A stretch of 45,836 nucleotides of DNA from CAZWCX01 sp964632945 (GCA_964632945.1 CAZWCX010000053.1:1-45836); one strand, 5' to 3'; positions 35,093-42,666 are shown, counted from the stretch's first letter. Notes: a model not told the origin generated them from the sequence alone. A program made the numbers and translations.

Positions 35093-35788
35093 ATGAACCA
35101 CGACACGGCGATCTTGCGCGGGCGGACGAGCTGGCAATCCACCCCCTGGACGCTCCTGTTGGAGCAGCGCGACCCCGGCTGGCGTGACGAGTTCGCGCGG
35201 CGGTACTGGCGCCCGGTCTACGCGTACTTCCGGAGGAGCTGGCGCGTGCATGACGTCGAAGAGGCCAAGGACCTGACGCAGGAGTTCTTCCTGCATCTGA
35301 TGAAGCGCGGGGCGCTCGACGAGGTCGCCCCGCAGCGGGGGCGACTGCGCAGTTTCCTCCGCGCCTGCGCCGATAACTTCATCCGCCAGGCGTTGAGGTC
35401 CCGCGCGGCATGGAAGCGCGGCGGCCGGATGCATCGGACTCCGCTCGAGGAAGTCGAACCGGTCGCTGCCGACGATCGCGATTCCGGATTCGACCGGGAG
35501 TGGCGGCGCGCGCTCGTGGAGGGTGCCCTCGAGGAAATGGACCGGGACCTGCGCGGCGAGGGCCGGGGCGAGGAGATGGACCTGTTCCGCGCGGTCGCCG
35601 ACGGCGGAGGGGAGACCCACCGGACGCTTGCGGAGCGCCTTGGCTGGACGGAGCGACGAATGGAAGGCGCCCTGCGCAGGTTGCGGGGTGAGTATCGGGC
35701 GCGATTGATCGGCCGGTTGCGAGAAACGGTCGCTTCGGCCGACGAATTGGCGCAGGAATTGTCGATCCTGTTCGGGACGAAGTCATGA
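35093..35788 (+). CDS. ECF-type RNA polymerase sigma factor
   Basis: The 231-residue protein belongs to the ECF group typical of Planctomycetota and Acidobacteriota. Region 2 reads FARRYWRPVYAYFRRSWRVHDVEEAKDLTQEFFLHLM (about 34-70), followed by RGRLRSFLRACADNFIRQALR. The C-terminal region 4 is ETHRTLAERLGWTERRMEGALRRLRGEYRARL, a helix-turn-helix of the usual type. There is no anti-sigma gene beside it. Instead the kinase gene overlaps its stop by ATGA, suggesting control by phosphorylation, as proposed for kinase-linked ECF groups. GGAAGGG precedes the ATG. Confidence 0.9.
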   Translation: MNHDTAILRGRTSWQSTPWTLLLEQRDPGWRDEFARRYWRPVYAYFRRSWRVHDVEEAKDLTQEFFLHLMKRGALDEVAPQRGRLRSFLRACADNFIRQALRSRAAWKRGGRMHRTPLEEVEPVAADDRDSGFDREWRRALVEGALEEMDRDLRGEGRGEEMDLFRAVADGGGETHRTLAERLGWTERRMEGALRRLRGEYRARLIGRLRETVASADELAQELSILFGTKS

Positions 35789-37335
35789 GCACGATGCCCA
35801 CGGCGGTGGAGAATCGGCTGGCGAGCCTGCTCGAGGAGGCGGGGATTCGCGCGGGAGATCTCCTCGGCGGACGGTATGAAATCCTCTCGCGCATTGCCCG
35901 TGGAGGTTGCGGCGAGGTGTTTCGCGCCCGGGATCGCGTGCTGGGTCGTGTCGTAGCGATCAAGATCCCGAGATGGGCTTCGCCCCGCGATCTGGACCGG
36001 TTCCGCCGCGAGGCCGAGCGTCAGTCCCGTCTCGATCATCCGGGCGTCGCTCCCATCTACGACGCGGGCATGGATGGGGCAATTCCGTATTTCGTTCTCC
36101 GCCTCGTTCCGGGGGTTCCGGCACACGCGGCAGGGCTCGACCGAACCGCGGCCGTTCGCGCGGTCCGGGATGCGGCCCTGGCGTTGCACGAGGCGCACCG
36201 GGTCGGCCTGGTGCACCGGGACGTCAAGCCGGACAACCTGCTGGTGCACGGGGACCGCGTGACGGTGATCGACTTCGGAATTGCGCGGGACCTGACCGGG
36301 GTCGGCGATACCGGCGCGAGCGTGGAAGTGTGCGGGACGCCCGCCTACATGAGCCCGGAGCAGGCCAGGGGGCTTCCGGTGGGTGCACGGGCCGACGTCT
36401 ACTCCCTGGGTGCGACGCTCCGTTGCCTGCTCTCCGGTCGATCCAAGGCATCGCCCGTTCGGGCCGGAGTTCGCGTGGGTCCCGGGGGAGCACCGGAGAC
36501 GTGCCCGGCGGACGCCGGCGGGGTCGACGCAGACCTCGAAGCCGTGGTCCGCCGCTGCCTGGAAACGGAAGCCGCGCGTCGCTATCCGGACGCGCAGGCG
36601 CTGGCGGACGACCTGGGCTTGTGGCTGGCGGGAGAGCCGGTCCGGGCTCGTCCGCTTCCGTTTTTCGCGCGCTGGGCGGCGGCCCTGCGACGCCGTGCCC
36701 GGCCCGCCGCCATGGCGATGGCCGCGGCGGCGATCGTCGCGGGGGTTTTCGCTATCGCGCCACAAGGAAATGAGGAAGCGGCGGGACCGCCCAGGAGCCC
36801 AGGCTTGCGCAAAGTGGGGGCGGAACTGCTCGACGCCCGCATGGTCGATGCCTGCCTCGCCGGGGCGACCGCACGCGGCGCGGGAACGGTCCCCGCGCCG
36901 GGAGCGGACCCTCCGGCCGAGGCCGTCCCGGACGCCGATCCCGGATCGGCGGACTCCCTCACCCGCCGGGCCGTTGCGCGGGCAACGGCAGGCGATTTCG
37001 GCGGGGCGGAAGAGGATCTGGACCGGGCGCTGGCGCTCGCCGACGGACACGCCGTGGCGCGCCTGTATCGGGGGCTGGTGCGGCTGCGTTTGGGGGATCC
37101 GGCCGGCGCGGCGGCGGACTTCGATCGGTCGGTCCGGTCACGTCCGGAGGCGAGTGAGCCGTACCTGTTCCGGGGGCTGGCCTGGAAGTCCGCCGGGGAG
37201 CCGGAACGTGCGGCGACCGACCTGGAGCAGGCCTTCCGGTTCGCGCCGGCCGGCTGGCCGGGGAGGGAGCAGGCCCGCGAGGCGCTGCGCGAGATTCGGG
37301 GAGATCGCACCCGCGAGTTTCCGAACGCTCGCTAG
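35785..37335 (+). CDS. Ser/Thr protein kinase with TPR tail, coupled to the ECF factor
   Basis: The protein has 516 residues. The kinase domain covers about 29-285: Gly loop IARGGCGEVF (37-46), Lys60, HRDVKPDN (144-151), DFG (163-165), GTPAYMSPEQ (184-193) and DVYSLGATL. It should be active. A membrane segment (about 305-325) separates it from a TPR-like outer domain (about 385-500) with GDFGGAEEDLDRALALADGHAVARLY and LFRGLAWKSAGEPERAATDLEQAF. Overlap with the sigma-factor stop implies equimolar synthesis, and I infer it phosphorylates that factor in response to an external signal read by the TPR domain. Palindrome copy B starts right after its TAG. Confidence 0.93.
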   Translation: MSTMPTAVENRLASLLEEAGIRAGDLLGGRYEILSRIARGGCGEVFRARDRVLGRVVAIKIPRWASPRDLDRFRREAERQSRLDHPGVAPIYDAGMDGAIPYFVLRLVPGVPAHAAGLDRTAAVRAVRDAALALHEAHRVGLVHRDVKPDNLLVHGDRVTVIDFGIARDLTGVGDTGASVEVCGTPAYMSPEQARGLPVGARADVYSLGATLRCLLSGRSKASPVRAGVRVGPGGAPETCPADAGGVDADLEAVVRRCLETEAARRYPDAQALADDLGLWLAGEPVRARPLPFFARWAAALRRRARPAAMAMAAAAIVAGVFAIAPQGNEEAAGPPRSPGLRKVGAELLDARMVDACLAGATARGAGTVPAPGADPPAEAVPDADPGSADSLTRRAVARATAGDFGGAEEDLDRALALADGHAVARLYRGLVRLRLGDPAGAAADFDRSVRSRPEASEPYLFRGLAWKSAGEPERAATDLEQAFRFAPAGWPGREQAREALREIRGDRTREFPNAR

Positions 37336-37337
37336 TC

Positions 37338-37381
37338 CGGACGATTCATGAAGCCGCGCCAGCGGCTTCATGAGGAATCCG
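37338..37381. repeat. CTAG-flanked palindrome, copy B
   Basis: The stem GAAGCCGC/GCGGCTTC (37350-37357, 37362-37369) extends outward through ATTC-type pairs to a foot of CGGA/TCCG. The copy starts directly after GCTAGT, where TAG at 37333-37335 is the kinase stop codon. It aligns with copy D. A transcript-end role for the ECF-kinase operon is likely. Confidence 0.75.
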
Positions 37382-37389
37382 CCGCAGGC

Positions 37390-37413
37390 TCCTGGCTGCG
37401 TCGGCAGCCAGGA
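37390..37413. repeat. Perfect 10-bp inverted repeat
   Basis: TCCTGGCTGC and GCAGCCAGGA flank a GTCG loop. The arms are perfectly complementary. There is no U-tract. It is unrelated in sequence to the CTAG palindrome family. Confidence 0.8.
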
Positions 37414-37417
37414 CCGC

Positions 37418-37470
37418 CGGGACGGCCGGCGTGCGGCTCGCGGTGTCGATCGTTGGGCGAAGCCGTCCCG
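37418..37470. repeat. Perfect 9-bp inverted repeat with 35-base loop
   Basis: CGGGACGGC at 37418-37426 pairs perfectly with GCCGTCCCG at 37462-37470. The enclosed 35 bases are not obviously structured. Confidence 0.65.
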
Positions 37471-37475
37471 CTCCG

Positions 37476-37494
37476 GCCGGCCTCCCAGGCCGGC
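37476..37494. repeat. Perfect 8-bp hairpin with CCC loop
   Basis: GCCGGCCT and AGGCCGGC flank a three-base CCC loop. The stem is very stable. Confidence 0.75.
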
Positions 37495-37499
37495 GGGGG

Positions 37500-37542
37500 C
37501 CGGATTGAGCGCGAACAGCGACGCTGTTCGTGAATGAGTCGG
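37500..37542. repeat. CTAG-flanked palindrome, copy C
   Basis: The core GCGAACAGC/GCTGTTCGT around a GAC loop differs from copy A (positions 5-47) at only a few bases, several of which keep pairing as G-T. The right foot reads GTCGGGTCAGG where other copies have TCCGGGCTAGG. Confidence 0.75.
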
Positions 37543-37656
37543 GTCAGGTCTCCTCCGGGAGGGGCCGATCCTGCCGCCGTCGCGGGGTGGGACTTTCGGC
37601 AGCGGGTGGCGGCTTTGCCCGCGCTCGCAAAGCACCCGGCGCGGGGAAGGCGTCGG

Positions 37657-39042
37657 TCAGCTCGAAGCTCGCGTCATCCATGACCCGGAAGCGACGCCGG
37701 GGAATGGGCCGTCTGCGGCATCCGGGGCATAGACCGTGCGTCCACGCAGAATCGTGTGCGTCACCCGGCCCGCCAATGTCCGTCCGGCGTAGGGCGAGAT
37801 CGGGTGTCGGTGGAAAGCGGCGGTCGGATCGACGCGGAAGGTGGCTTCGGGGTTCCAGACCACCAGGTCGGCATCGCATCCCGGGGCGATCGTCCCCTTC
37901 CGGCCGGCCAGCCCGGCCAGGGCCGCGGGTCGGCGACAGAGCCATTCGGCGAGCCGCTCCGGCGGGATCCCCCGACTTTTCGCGCCGGTCCACACGGCCG
38001 GAAGCAGGAACTGCAGCGAGGCGATCCCGCCCCAGGCGGCGAAGAAGTCTCCGGTTTCCTGCCGTTTCATGGCAGGAGGGCAGGGGGAATGGTCGGTTGC
38101 GACGAAGTCGATCCCGCCCTCCCCGAGCGCCGCCCAAAGCGCCTCCCGATTCTCGCGGTCGCGGATCGGCGGTGCGCACTTGTACACCGTCGCTCCGTCG
38201 GGGACTTCTTCGGACGCGAAGGTGAGGTAGTGCGGGCAGGTCTCCACCGTGATCGGCAATCCTTCCTGCCGGGCGGCCGTCAGGGCCAGGAGTGCACCGC
38301 GGCTGACCAGGTGCACGACGTGGACGGGGCAATGGGTTTCGCGGCAAAGTCGGATCAGGAGGTCGATGGCCCGGTCCTCGGATTCCGGCGGGCGGGATTC
38401 CAGCCATGTGGCGTGCGATCGTGGATTGAATCCGGGGTTCGCGCGCACCTTCCGCGTCGCGGCGTCCACCACCGCGGGCCACTCGGCGTGGGCCAGCAGC
38501 ACCGAGCCGAGGCGCGCGAGCACGGGCATCGCCTCCCGCAGGTCCGATTCCGTCACGCTGCGAAACTCGTCGACCCCGGACGGGGTGAGGAAGCACTTGA
38601 AGCCGAGTACGCCGGCGGCGTGCAGGGCCTCGAGATGCCCGGCATTTCCCGGCACGACTCCGCCCCAAAAGCCGACGTCGACCCTGCACTTGCCGCGCGC
38701 GGCAGCCGCCTTCTCCGCCAGTCCTGCGGGCGTCGTGGTTGCCGGCACGCTGTTCAGCGGCATATCGACGATCATCGTCACCCCCCCGGCGGCGGCCGCC
38801 CGGGTGGCGGTCTCGAACCCCTCCCATTCGGTGCGGCCCGGTTCGTTGACGTGTACGTGCGCGTCGACGAGGCCGGGGAAGACGACGTCGTCACCGGCGT
38901 CCAGCAGGGGAATGCCGGCGGGAGCGGAACCGAAGGGGGCGATCGCCTGGATCCGACCGCCCTCGACGAAAACGTCCGCCGGGCGCAGTGTTCCATCCAC
39001 CGCGGTCTTGCGGCTGCGGATGACCCGGTCGGGTTGCGCCAT
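37657..39042 (-). CDS. allB: Allantoinase
   Basis: The 461-residue cyclic amidohydrolase opens allantoin to allantoate. Metal ligands are all visible: VDAHVHVNEPG (His62, His64), carboxylated-lysine motif GFKCFL (Lys149), LAHAE (His185), HVVHL (His244) and ATDHSPC (Asp316). The NEPGRTEWEGF and MPLNSVPATTT segments are typical of allantoinases rather than dihydroorotases or hydantoinases. GGAG precedes the ATG by seven bases, and a promoter with a perfect TTGACA lies upstream. Its product feeds the allantoicase half of the fusion encoded at 23009-24535. Nearest neighbours are not purine genes. Confidence 0.95.
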   Translation of the reverse strand: MAQPDRVIRSRKTAVDGTLRPADVFVEGGRIQAIAPFGSAPAGIPLLDAGDDVVFPGLVDAHVHVNEPGRTEWEGFETATRAAAAGGVTMIVDMPLNSVPATTTPAGLAEKAAAARGKCRVDVGFWGGVVPGNAGHLEALHAAGVLGFKCFLTPSGVDEFRSVTESDLREAMPVLARLGSVLLAHAEWPAVVDAATRKVRANPGFNPRSHATWLESRPPESEDRAIDLLIRLCRETHCPVHVVHLVSRGALLALTAARQEGLPITVETCPHYLTFASEEVPDGATVYKCAPPIRDRENREALWAALGEGGIDFVATDHSPCPPAMKRQETGDFFAAWGGIASLQFLLPAVWTGAKSRGIPPERLAEWLCRRPAALAGLAGRKGTIAPGCDADLVVWNPEATFRVDPTAAFHRHPISPYAGRTLAGRVTHTILRGRTVYAPDAADGPFPGVASGSWMTRASS

Positions 39043-39072
39043 GAGCGTTCTCCGGTGAGGAAGGACGCCACC

Positions 39073-39101
39073 ATCTTCGGCCGACGCAGCCGGGCTGTCA
39101 A
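39073..39101 (-). promoter_or_regulatory. Promoter of allantoinase
   Basis: On the minus strand a perfect TTGACA, a 17-base spacer and GAAGAT lie 30 bases before the ATG. The -35 is ideal and the -10 weak, which could mean activator-dependent expression. Confidence 0.45.
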
Positions 39102-39150
39102 GGTCCGGCGCCCGGCCCGGCGTGAGGACCGCCGGACGATGGGGGACTGC

Positions 39151-39179
39151 TTGCGTTCCCGCGCCGCGCCGAATAGACT
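39151..39179 (+). promoter_or_regulatory. Promoter of the PH-domain protein gene
   Basis: TTGCGT, a 17-base spacer and TAGACT lie 98 bases upstream of the ATG at 39278. Confidence 0.5.
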
Positions 39180-39277
39180 CGCCCCATCCGCAGCCGGGTC
39201 GCGAAACGCCGTCCCGGGGGAAGGGGTCGGTCGGACCGTTCGCCGGCCGGAACACCGTCGCCGAGGAGGATCGGAAG

Positions 39278-39817
39278 ATGGGAGAGGACCAAGTCTGGGA
39301 AGGACGGCCATCGGCCGTCCTCCTCTTCGGAACGTTCTTCAAGAGCCTGCTGTTCTTCTGGATCCCCGCGGTCATCGGACTGGCGATTCTGACCGGCAAG
39401 ATGGGCGTGCAGCTCGACGGGACCGACCCACGGCGCCTCTGGGGGGCGCTGGCGATCCTCTGGTTCCTGCTGCCCTTTCCCTACCTGCTCGGCCGATGGA
39501 TCGCCCTCAAGTGCAGGAAGTACGAATTGACCACGGAGAGGCTCACGCTCTCCACCGGAGTGCTCTCGCGCCGGATCGACTCGATGGAGCTCTATCGGGT
39601 CAAGGACATCACGCTCGACGTACCGTTCTTCCTGCGGCTGTTCGGCCGGGCGAACGTCCTGCTCGAAACCAGCGACAAGACCACGCCGCGACTGCTGGTC
39701 GAGGCGATCCCGGATGCGCGCGCGGTGTCGGACAAGATCCGCGCGCATGTGGAGGCGATGCGGGATCGCAAGCGCGCGCGGGAGGTCGATATGGAGCTGG
39801 GACACGACCATGACTAA
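39278..39817 (+). CDS. Bacterial PH-domain (bPH2, YdbT-like) membrane protein
   Basis: The 179-residue protein has two membrane segments (about 14-38 and 53-70), then the bPH2 domain: KYELTTERLTLSTGVLSRRIDSMELYRVKDITLDVPFFLRLFG. The 'YelT.eRl....G...r....ip..rI.di....s...R.fG' pattern is diagnostic. The tail is charged and ends in HDHD. Such proteins are widespread and poorly understood; YdbT and YdbS affect resistance to peptides in Bacillus. GAGGAGGA lies upstream of the ATG. Palindrome copy D begins immediately after its TAA. Confidence 0.88.
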   Translation: MGEDQVWEGRPSAVLLFGTFFKSLLFFWIPAVIGLAILTGKMGVQLDGTDPRRLWGALAILWFLLPFPYLLGRWIALKCRKYELTTERLTLSTGVLSRRIDSMELYRVKDITLDVPFFLRLFGRANVLLETSDKTTPRLLVEAIPDARAVSDKIRAHVEAMRDRKRAREVDMELGHDHD

Positions 39818-39865
39818 CCCGGATGATCCATGGAGCCGCGTCGGCGGCTTCGTGAAGAATCCGGG
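39818..39865. repeat. CTAG-flanked palindrome, copy D
   Basis: The outer arms CCCGGAT and ATCCGGG pair perfectly, and the inner arms GAGCCGC/GCGGCTT close around GTCG. The copy starts with the base after the TAA of the PH-domain gene and fills most of an 87-bp convergent gap. CCAGG follows the right foot. Confidence 0.8.
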
Positions 39866-39904
39866 CCAGGCGCGCAATTCCGCGCCGGCGCGATGCCGTG
39901 AGGT

Positions 39905-40822
39905 TCACGCCCGCTCCACGGTCTCGGTGCATCGCTGCCGCACCTGCTGCATCCGCGCGGCCACGGCCGCCGGGTCGTACGTGAACCGGCACTCCCGTCG
40001 GACCCGCTCGGCCTCCTCCACGTATGCGCGGCCGGCGAAGTACGCCTGCAGCCGCGGTGCGAGCGGACGGACCATCTCCTCCCCGGTCCAACGGTAGGGG
40101 AGTCCGGTGCGCCCGTCGAGGACAAGCCCGTCCTCGACGGCCCACGCCGTCGAGGCAAAATCCAGTCCCTCCAGGTCGCGAAGGAGCGCCGCAAGTTCTC
40201 CCTCCCGGCGGGGGTCGAAGAAGCGGTACTTTCGCGAGTAGAGCAGCGCGTTGTGTTGATGTTCGGGGAAGCCGATCAACCCCTCGCGGCCGAGGCGCTC
40301 GCACATGACATCCAGCAGGGTCAGAATCTCGCGGCCGAGACCGAGGCCGGGGTGCTCCTGACCGGGAAGGGGCAGGCGATCCGGGGAGAATCGCTTGCGC
40401 GGATTTTGCAGGAGGAGCCATTCCACCGCGAGCAGATCGAGAATGTCGCCGGTCTCGACCGGAGGGATCGACTGGAGGGCGCGCACGGCGGCGAAACGGA
40501 CCTGCAACTCCAAAATGGCCGGTCCGCCCGGACCGTCCGAGATGCGGAGGAGGTTGCGCCGCTCGTCGGGGTGGTGTGTCGTCAGCGTCGGCTGCAGGCC
40601 GAGCGCGGACATCCGGTCGAGCGTTCCGTACGTCCTCAGGGCCTGTTCGAGTCCCGCGCGCGTGTAGAAGCCCAGGAAGAGCGGGTTGGGTTTCTTTCGC
40701 AGCAGTTCTTCATACACGTCCGCCGACGTGAAGTCGGCATCGTCCGGCTCGGCGGCCTTGAGTTCGAAGTGGGTCAGCCGTCGGGCGATGCGCCGGAGCC
40801 GCCACTCCTGCCAGTCGAACAT
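39905..40822 (-). CDS. Conserved-looking protein of unknown function
   Basis: The 305-residue protein has no signal peptide or membrane segment. I do not recognise the family. It is charged and globular, with segments FDWQEWRLRRIARRLTHFELKAAE, PLFLGFYTRAGLEQALRTYG, EVQVRF-like strands, and GFPEHQHNALLYSRKYRFFDPRREGE. The last segment loosely resembles GNAT acetyltransferase ends, without a clear acetyl-CoA loop. GGAGG stands upstream of the ATG. It is the last gene after SCP2, R2lox and SRPBCC, 62 bases from the SRPBCC stop, and is probably co-transcribed with them. Confidence 0.7.
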   Translation of the reverse strand: MFDWQEWRLRRIARRLTHFELKAAEPDDADFTSADVYEELLRKKPNPLFLGFYTRAGLEQALRTYGTLDRMSALGLQPTLTTHHPDERRNLLRISDGPGGPAILELQVRFAAVRALQSIPPVETGDILDLLAVEWLLLQNPRKRFSPDRLPLPGQEHPGLGLGREILTLLDVMCERLGREGLIGFPEHQHNALLYSRKYRFFDPRREGELAALLRDLEGLDFASTAWAVEDGLVLDGRTGLPYRWTGEEMVRPLAPRLQAYFAGRAYVEEAERVRRECRFTYDPAAVAARMQQVRQRCTETVERA

Positions 40823-40884
40823 GGGGAGATCTCACCTCCGGCCGGGACGCGTTCCCGGGGACGCGCGTGCATTCGCGGCCGCCG

Positions 40885-41307
40885 CTACCGCAGGTCGATC
40901 CCGAAGACCAGCCAGGCGCGCAGGCACAGCAGCATGTGCTGCCATCCCGAACAGTGCTCGTAGCTGCTGCGCAACCCCGCTTGGTCCGCGGTCCAGCCGG
41001 ACTCGTGGATGGCGACCGTCGTAACGCCCTCTCCCGCCGGCTCGAACGAAATCGAAACTTCGGTCTTGGTTTGCACACCGGCGGCGCGCCAGCAGAAGAC
41101 GACCCTGCGGTCCGTTTCCACCTCGTGGACGTGGATGGTCTCCCGCTCCGACTCGCTCCAGATCCACTCGACTTTGGCGTCGCGGACGAGCGGGCCGCTC
41201 GCGGTGACGGCGAAGTAGCGGGTCAGTTTCTTCGGGTCGACCACGGCCTGAAAGACCTCGGCGACGGGGCGGGCGATGCGAGACTTGAGCGTGAACTCCG
41301 GCTTCAT
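40885..41307 (-). CDS. SRPBCC (START/AHSA1-like) ligand-binding protein
   Basis: The 140-residue protein shows the helix-grip pattern of AHSA1-type proteins: IARPVAEVFQAVVDPKKLTRYFAVTASGPL, KVEWIWSE, VFCWRAAGVQTKTEVSISFEPAGEGVTTVAIHESGW and SYEHCSGWQHMLLCLRAWL. The fold encloses a hydrophobic cavity, so members bind lipids or other small hydrophobic molecules. Its ATG overlaps the stop of R2lox (ATGA), so both are translated together. This suggests it binds the substrate or product of that oxidase. Confidence 0.88.
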   Translation of the reverse strand: MKPEFTLKSRIARPVAEVFQAVVDPKKLTRYFAVTASGPLVRDAKVEWIWSESERETIHVHEVETDRRVVFCWRAAGVQTKTEVSISFEPAGEGVTTVAIHESGWTADQAGLRSSYEHCSGWQHMLLCLRAWLVFGIDLR

Positions 41308-42224
41308 GAGGCGTCTCCAGTTCCGGGAAGATCGTCCTGGCTCCAGGTCTCGTTCACGTGTTCGAGGGTCTGTCCCTGCGCGCGCTCGATCCTCGCGAGG
41401 CGGCGGGAGAACTGGTCCATGGCATAGTCGGTGAACTCGTCGATGACGAGTCCGAACGGCATCGTCTCGTAGGCCGCGAACAGTTCCGGGATGATGGAAA
41501 GCGCCGGTTCGAGCAGCTCGCCCATGCGCGCCTGGATCTCCTCCCAGGTGCCGGGATGTTCGGCCACCAGGCGGGACAGGAGGTAGACGCCGTAGGCGAT
41601 ATGGCGTGACTCGTCGCGCTTGAGGTGCGCGATACCCCGGCGCAGTCCGGGCAGGAGGTTGTTGCGTTCGAGCGCGGTGAAATAAGCGTGGTATCCGGTT
41701 TCGGCGAGGACCCCCTCCACGATCATGTTGTAGGTTACGGATGCGCGCGCCTGCGCCCGGGGGGAGGGATCCCGCAGGAGGGCGTTCATGGCCGCCGGCA
41801 GTTCCTCGCAGAAGATTCGCCGGTAGGAAGGGGTTTGGAAGCGGTGCAGGTCTTCGCGTGCGCCGAACACCTCGTCGAGGACGCGGCGGAAAAACTCGGT
41901 GTGTTTGGCTTCTTCCCACAGAAACGAGGTGAGGAAGATCTCCTCCTCGATCCGTCCCTCGCGGGCGATCACCAGCAGCAGGGGGAGGAGGTCGAGGACG
42001 ACCGATTCCTCACCGGCCTGGAAGAGAGACGTCAGGCGGACGAGAACGTCGCGTTCGACCGGGTCGAGGCGGCTCCAGTCTTCCCGGTCGTGGGCCAGGT
42101 CGATGTCGGTGGGATTCCAGATGCCGTGGCGCTTGGCCTTCTGAAAGAGCCGCATGGGGAGCAGGTCATGGCGGAGTCCGTGGGATCCCGTGGTGGCGAA
42201 GCCGGTGCGGATGGGGTCGGACAT
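41304..42224 (-). CDS. R2-like ligand-binding oxidase (R2lox)
   Basis: The 306-residue ferritin-like protein has the six metal ligands of R2lox: Glu73 (AGEESVV), Glu105 and His108 (EEAKHTEFF), Glu170 (IVEGVLAETGYHAY), Glu205 and His208 (DESRHIAYG). Val75 and Tyr165 stand where the R2lox Val-Tyr ether crosslink forms. The family assembles a Mn/Fe centre, binds a long-chain lipid-like ligand and is thought to oxidise it; true substrates are unknown. This is not a ribonucleotide reductase subunit, since the radical-transfer residues and partner R1 are absent. GGAGG precedes the ATG, 13 bases after the SCP2 stop. Confidence 0.9.
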   Translation of the reverse strand: MSDPIRTGFATTGSHGLRHDLLPMRLFQKAKRHGIWNPTDIDLAHDREDWSRLDPVERDVLVRLTSLFQAGEESVVLDLLPLLLVIAREGRIEEEIFLTSFLWEEAKHTEFFRRVLDEVFGAREDLHRFQTPSYRRIFCEELPAAMNALLRDPSPRAQARASVTYNMIVEGVLAETGYHAYFTALERNNLLPGLRRGIAHLKRDESRHIAYGVYLLSRLVAEHPGTWEEIQARMGELLEPALSIIPELFAAYETMPFGLVIDEFTDYAMDQFSRRLARIERAQGQTLEHVNETWSQDDLPGTGDAS

Positions 42225-42237
42225 GGAACCTCCGATC

Positions 42238-42666
42238 TCAGGCGAGTCCCGGGGGGAAGGCCGTTTCCACGCGCGCGGCGGTGCCGACGAGTTCCTTGGC
42301 CGCCTTGACGAATCCGAGCAGGGCGGACACCTTGCCTCGCGTGAGCTTGAGTTTGCCGGACATGATTCCCATGACCGGGTCGAGGCGGCCGTCGACCACC
42401 TGCTTCCAGGTGCGGACGTCGGCGGCGAGGACGTAGGGAGCGGTTTCCAGGTCCTGCGGGGTGGCGGCGCGGGCGGCGCGACACTCGCCGTGCCAGAGGT
42501 CGAGATGGATTGCGCGGGGCTCCGGGAGGGCGAAGTCGGGTGCCGCGTGACAGGACAGGACGAGCGGCCATTCCCACGCGGCGGCGGCTTCGCGGTACGC
42601 GGGATTGGCGTTGATGGAGGCGCCGAAAGTCCGTGCCCAGTCGTCGGAGAACATTTCCACGGCCAT
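42238..42666 (-). CDS. SCP2 sterol-carrier-like protein
   Basis: The 142-residue protein has the SCP2-like pattern: AIHLDLWHGECRAARAA, YVLAADVRTWKQVVDGRLDPVMGIMSGKLKLTRGKVSALLGFVKAAKELV. The 'W..v..G..dp....m.GKlk..G' stretch is the family signature and lines a tunnel for fatty acyl or sterol-like lipids. It is the first gene of the operon with R2lox and an SRPBCC protein. GAGGG precedes the ATG at seven bases. The likely role is delivery of a hydrophobic substrate to the oxidase. Confidence 0.9.
   Translation of the reverse strand: MAVEMFSDDWARTFGASINANPAYREAAAAWEWPLVLSCHAAPDFALPEPRAIHLDLWHGECRAARAATPQDLETAPYVLAADVRTWKQVVDGRLDPVMGIMSGKLKLTRGKVSALLGFVKAAKELVGTAARVETAFPPGLA

Larger units (their letters stand above)
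37336..37656. other. 321-bp convergent intergenic region packed with hairpins
   Basis: No gene is evident between the kinase stop and the allantoinase stop. Positions 37338-37542 hold five successive inverted repeats listed separately: two palindrome-family members at the ends and three unrelated perfect stems between. Positions 37543-37656 contain only a small CCTCC/GGAGG palindrome near 37551 and GC-rich sequence without an ORF of natural composition. Confidence 0.75.

Noticed and set aside
37657..39042. Dihydroorotase or hydantoinase
   Set aside because: The NEPGRTEWEGF and MPLNSVPATTT segments and the presence of allantoicase and UraH favour allantoinase.
41304..42224. Ribonucleotide reductase small subunit
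   Set aside because: The ligand set with Val75 and Tyr165, and the operon with SCP2 and SRPBCC, fit R2lox. No large subunit is nearby.
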